Below, in pieces: positions 57,913-57,961 of a stretch of DNA of 57,961 bases. The stretch comes from an uncultured Anaerolineales bacterium (lineage in GTDB: Bacteria; Chloroflexota; Anaerolineae; Anaerolineales; UBA6663). The stretch lies in NCBI GenBank assembly GCA_937952305.1, contig CALFZO010000057.1:1-57961 (forward strand), given 5' to 3'. The translations under genes were made by a program, and so were the position numbers. Numbering within the stretch: position 1 is the first letter of the stretch; each line of letters opens with the position of its first letter. The notes beneath the pieces were generated by a model that saw only the letters and a list, made by a program, of their open reading frames with translations, made no database searches and was not told the origin of the DNA.

Positions 57913-57961
57913 CTGTCTCTTATACACATCTCCGAGCCCACGAGACAGGCAGAAATCTCGT
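57913..57961. other. Untrimmed Illumina Nextera adapter at the contig end
   Basis: 57913-57931 is the Nextera mosaic-end sequence CTGTCTCTTATACACATCT; 57932-57946 continues CCGAGCCCACGAGAC, the read-2 adapter; 57947-57954 AGGCAGAA is an i7 index (that of Nextera N703); 57955-57961 ATCTCGT begins the P7 primer. The translation across it (GSEMCIRDR-like) is a known contamination signature in protein databases. These bases should be removed. Confidence 0.97.

Noticed and set aside
57913..57941. N-terminal start of the ABC ATPase within the last 49 bases
   Set aside because: These codons are adapter-derived; the real gene continues beyond the contig.

Overview
This is a GC-rich bacterial contig end, most likely from a Chloroflexota (Anaerolineae-like) genome in a metagenome. 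The assignment is inference from gene content: an archaeal-type HMG-CoA synthase/thiolase/DUF35 trio, Thr/Pro-rich 'TPTPT' surface proteins, a VanW protein, an excisionase-HTH/PocR regulator, DUF6379 glycoside genes, and many TAnnnT -10 boxes placed 7-8 nt before start codons (leaderless style). There is no rRNA, CRISPR array, integrase or IS transposase. One tRNA (Lys, TTT) is present. The last 49 bases are not genomic: they are an untrimmed Illumina Nextera adapter with its index.

Layout. 1-3631 (-): start of a giant membrane sensor with eight PAS domains and a GAF domain, cut by the window edge. 3920-6526 (+): an FAD oxidoreductase and a channel-like membrane protein. 6680-10703 (+): mevalonate-entry genes (HMG-CoA synthase, a thiolase homologue lacking its catalytic residues, a DUF35 zinc protein) with a lipoprotein gene inserted. 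10830-15395 (+): a Thr/Pro-rich anchored protein and three M42 aminopeptidases with pdxH embedded. 15545-18801 (+): an ECF sigma factor and a very large anti-sigma/FecR/DUF5666 protein ending in poly-Asp. 19115-22423 (+): VanW, Trm112-like, HEAT and SixA genes. 22492-28500 (-): housekeeping genes under visible RNA control: a serine T-box upstream of a 38-residue membrane peptide, serS and DUF456; lysS with a tetra-Cys membrane protein; greA with an attenuator leader; and a PIG-L deacetylase. 28567-31762 (+): tRNA-Lys, recQ and a methyltransferase.

31874-39163 (-): a PocR regulator, then a sulfur-type respiratory operon in transcription order ArsR, octaheme cytochrome (tetrathionate-reductase family), heptaheme cytochrome fused to a b-type membrane anchor, YeeE/YedE transporter, and YeeE/YedE transporter fused to a Cys-less rhodanese. 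An AT-rich control region with a CRP/FNR-like GTGA-N6-TCAC site precedes it. 39464-41027 (-): a Kef-type antiporter overlapping a PII-like regulator gene, with an attenuator-like leader.

41334-45429: a SorC regulator that has lost its DNA-binding domain, abutting a divergent NACHT NTPase fused to a degenerate FGE-sulfatase (C-type-lectin-fold) domain that resembles a diversity-generating-retroelement target. 45893-57912 (-): a long glycoside-catabolism cluster, read right to left: Opp-family ABC ATPase (5' end missing), TIM-barrel isomerase, two adjacent alpha/beta pairs resembling C-glycoside deglycosidase (TIM-barrel alpha and DUF6379 beta), a GH3 glycosidase, two MFS transporters, and two Gfo/Idh/MocA dehydrogenases flanking another isomerase. 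Together these suggest import of plant-type glycosides, oxidation of the sugar to a 3-keto form, and cleavage of C- or O-glycosidic bonds.

Most interesting targets: the duplicated C-glycoside-cleavage module, the octaheme/heptaheme-cyt b/YeeE-rhodanese operon, the catalytically stripped thiolase in the mevalonate trio, the T-box-controlled micropeptide before serS, and the NACHT-FGE gene beside a decapitated sugar regulator.
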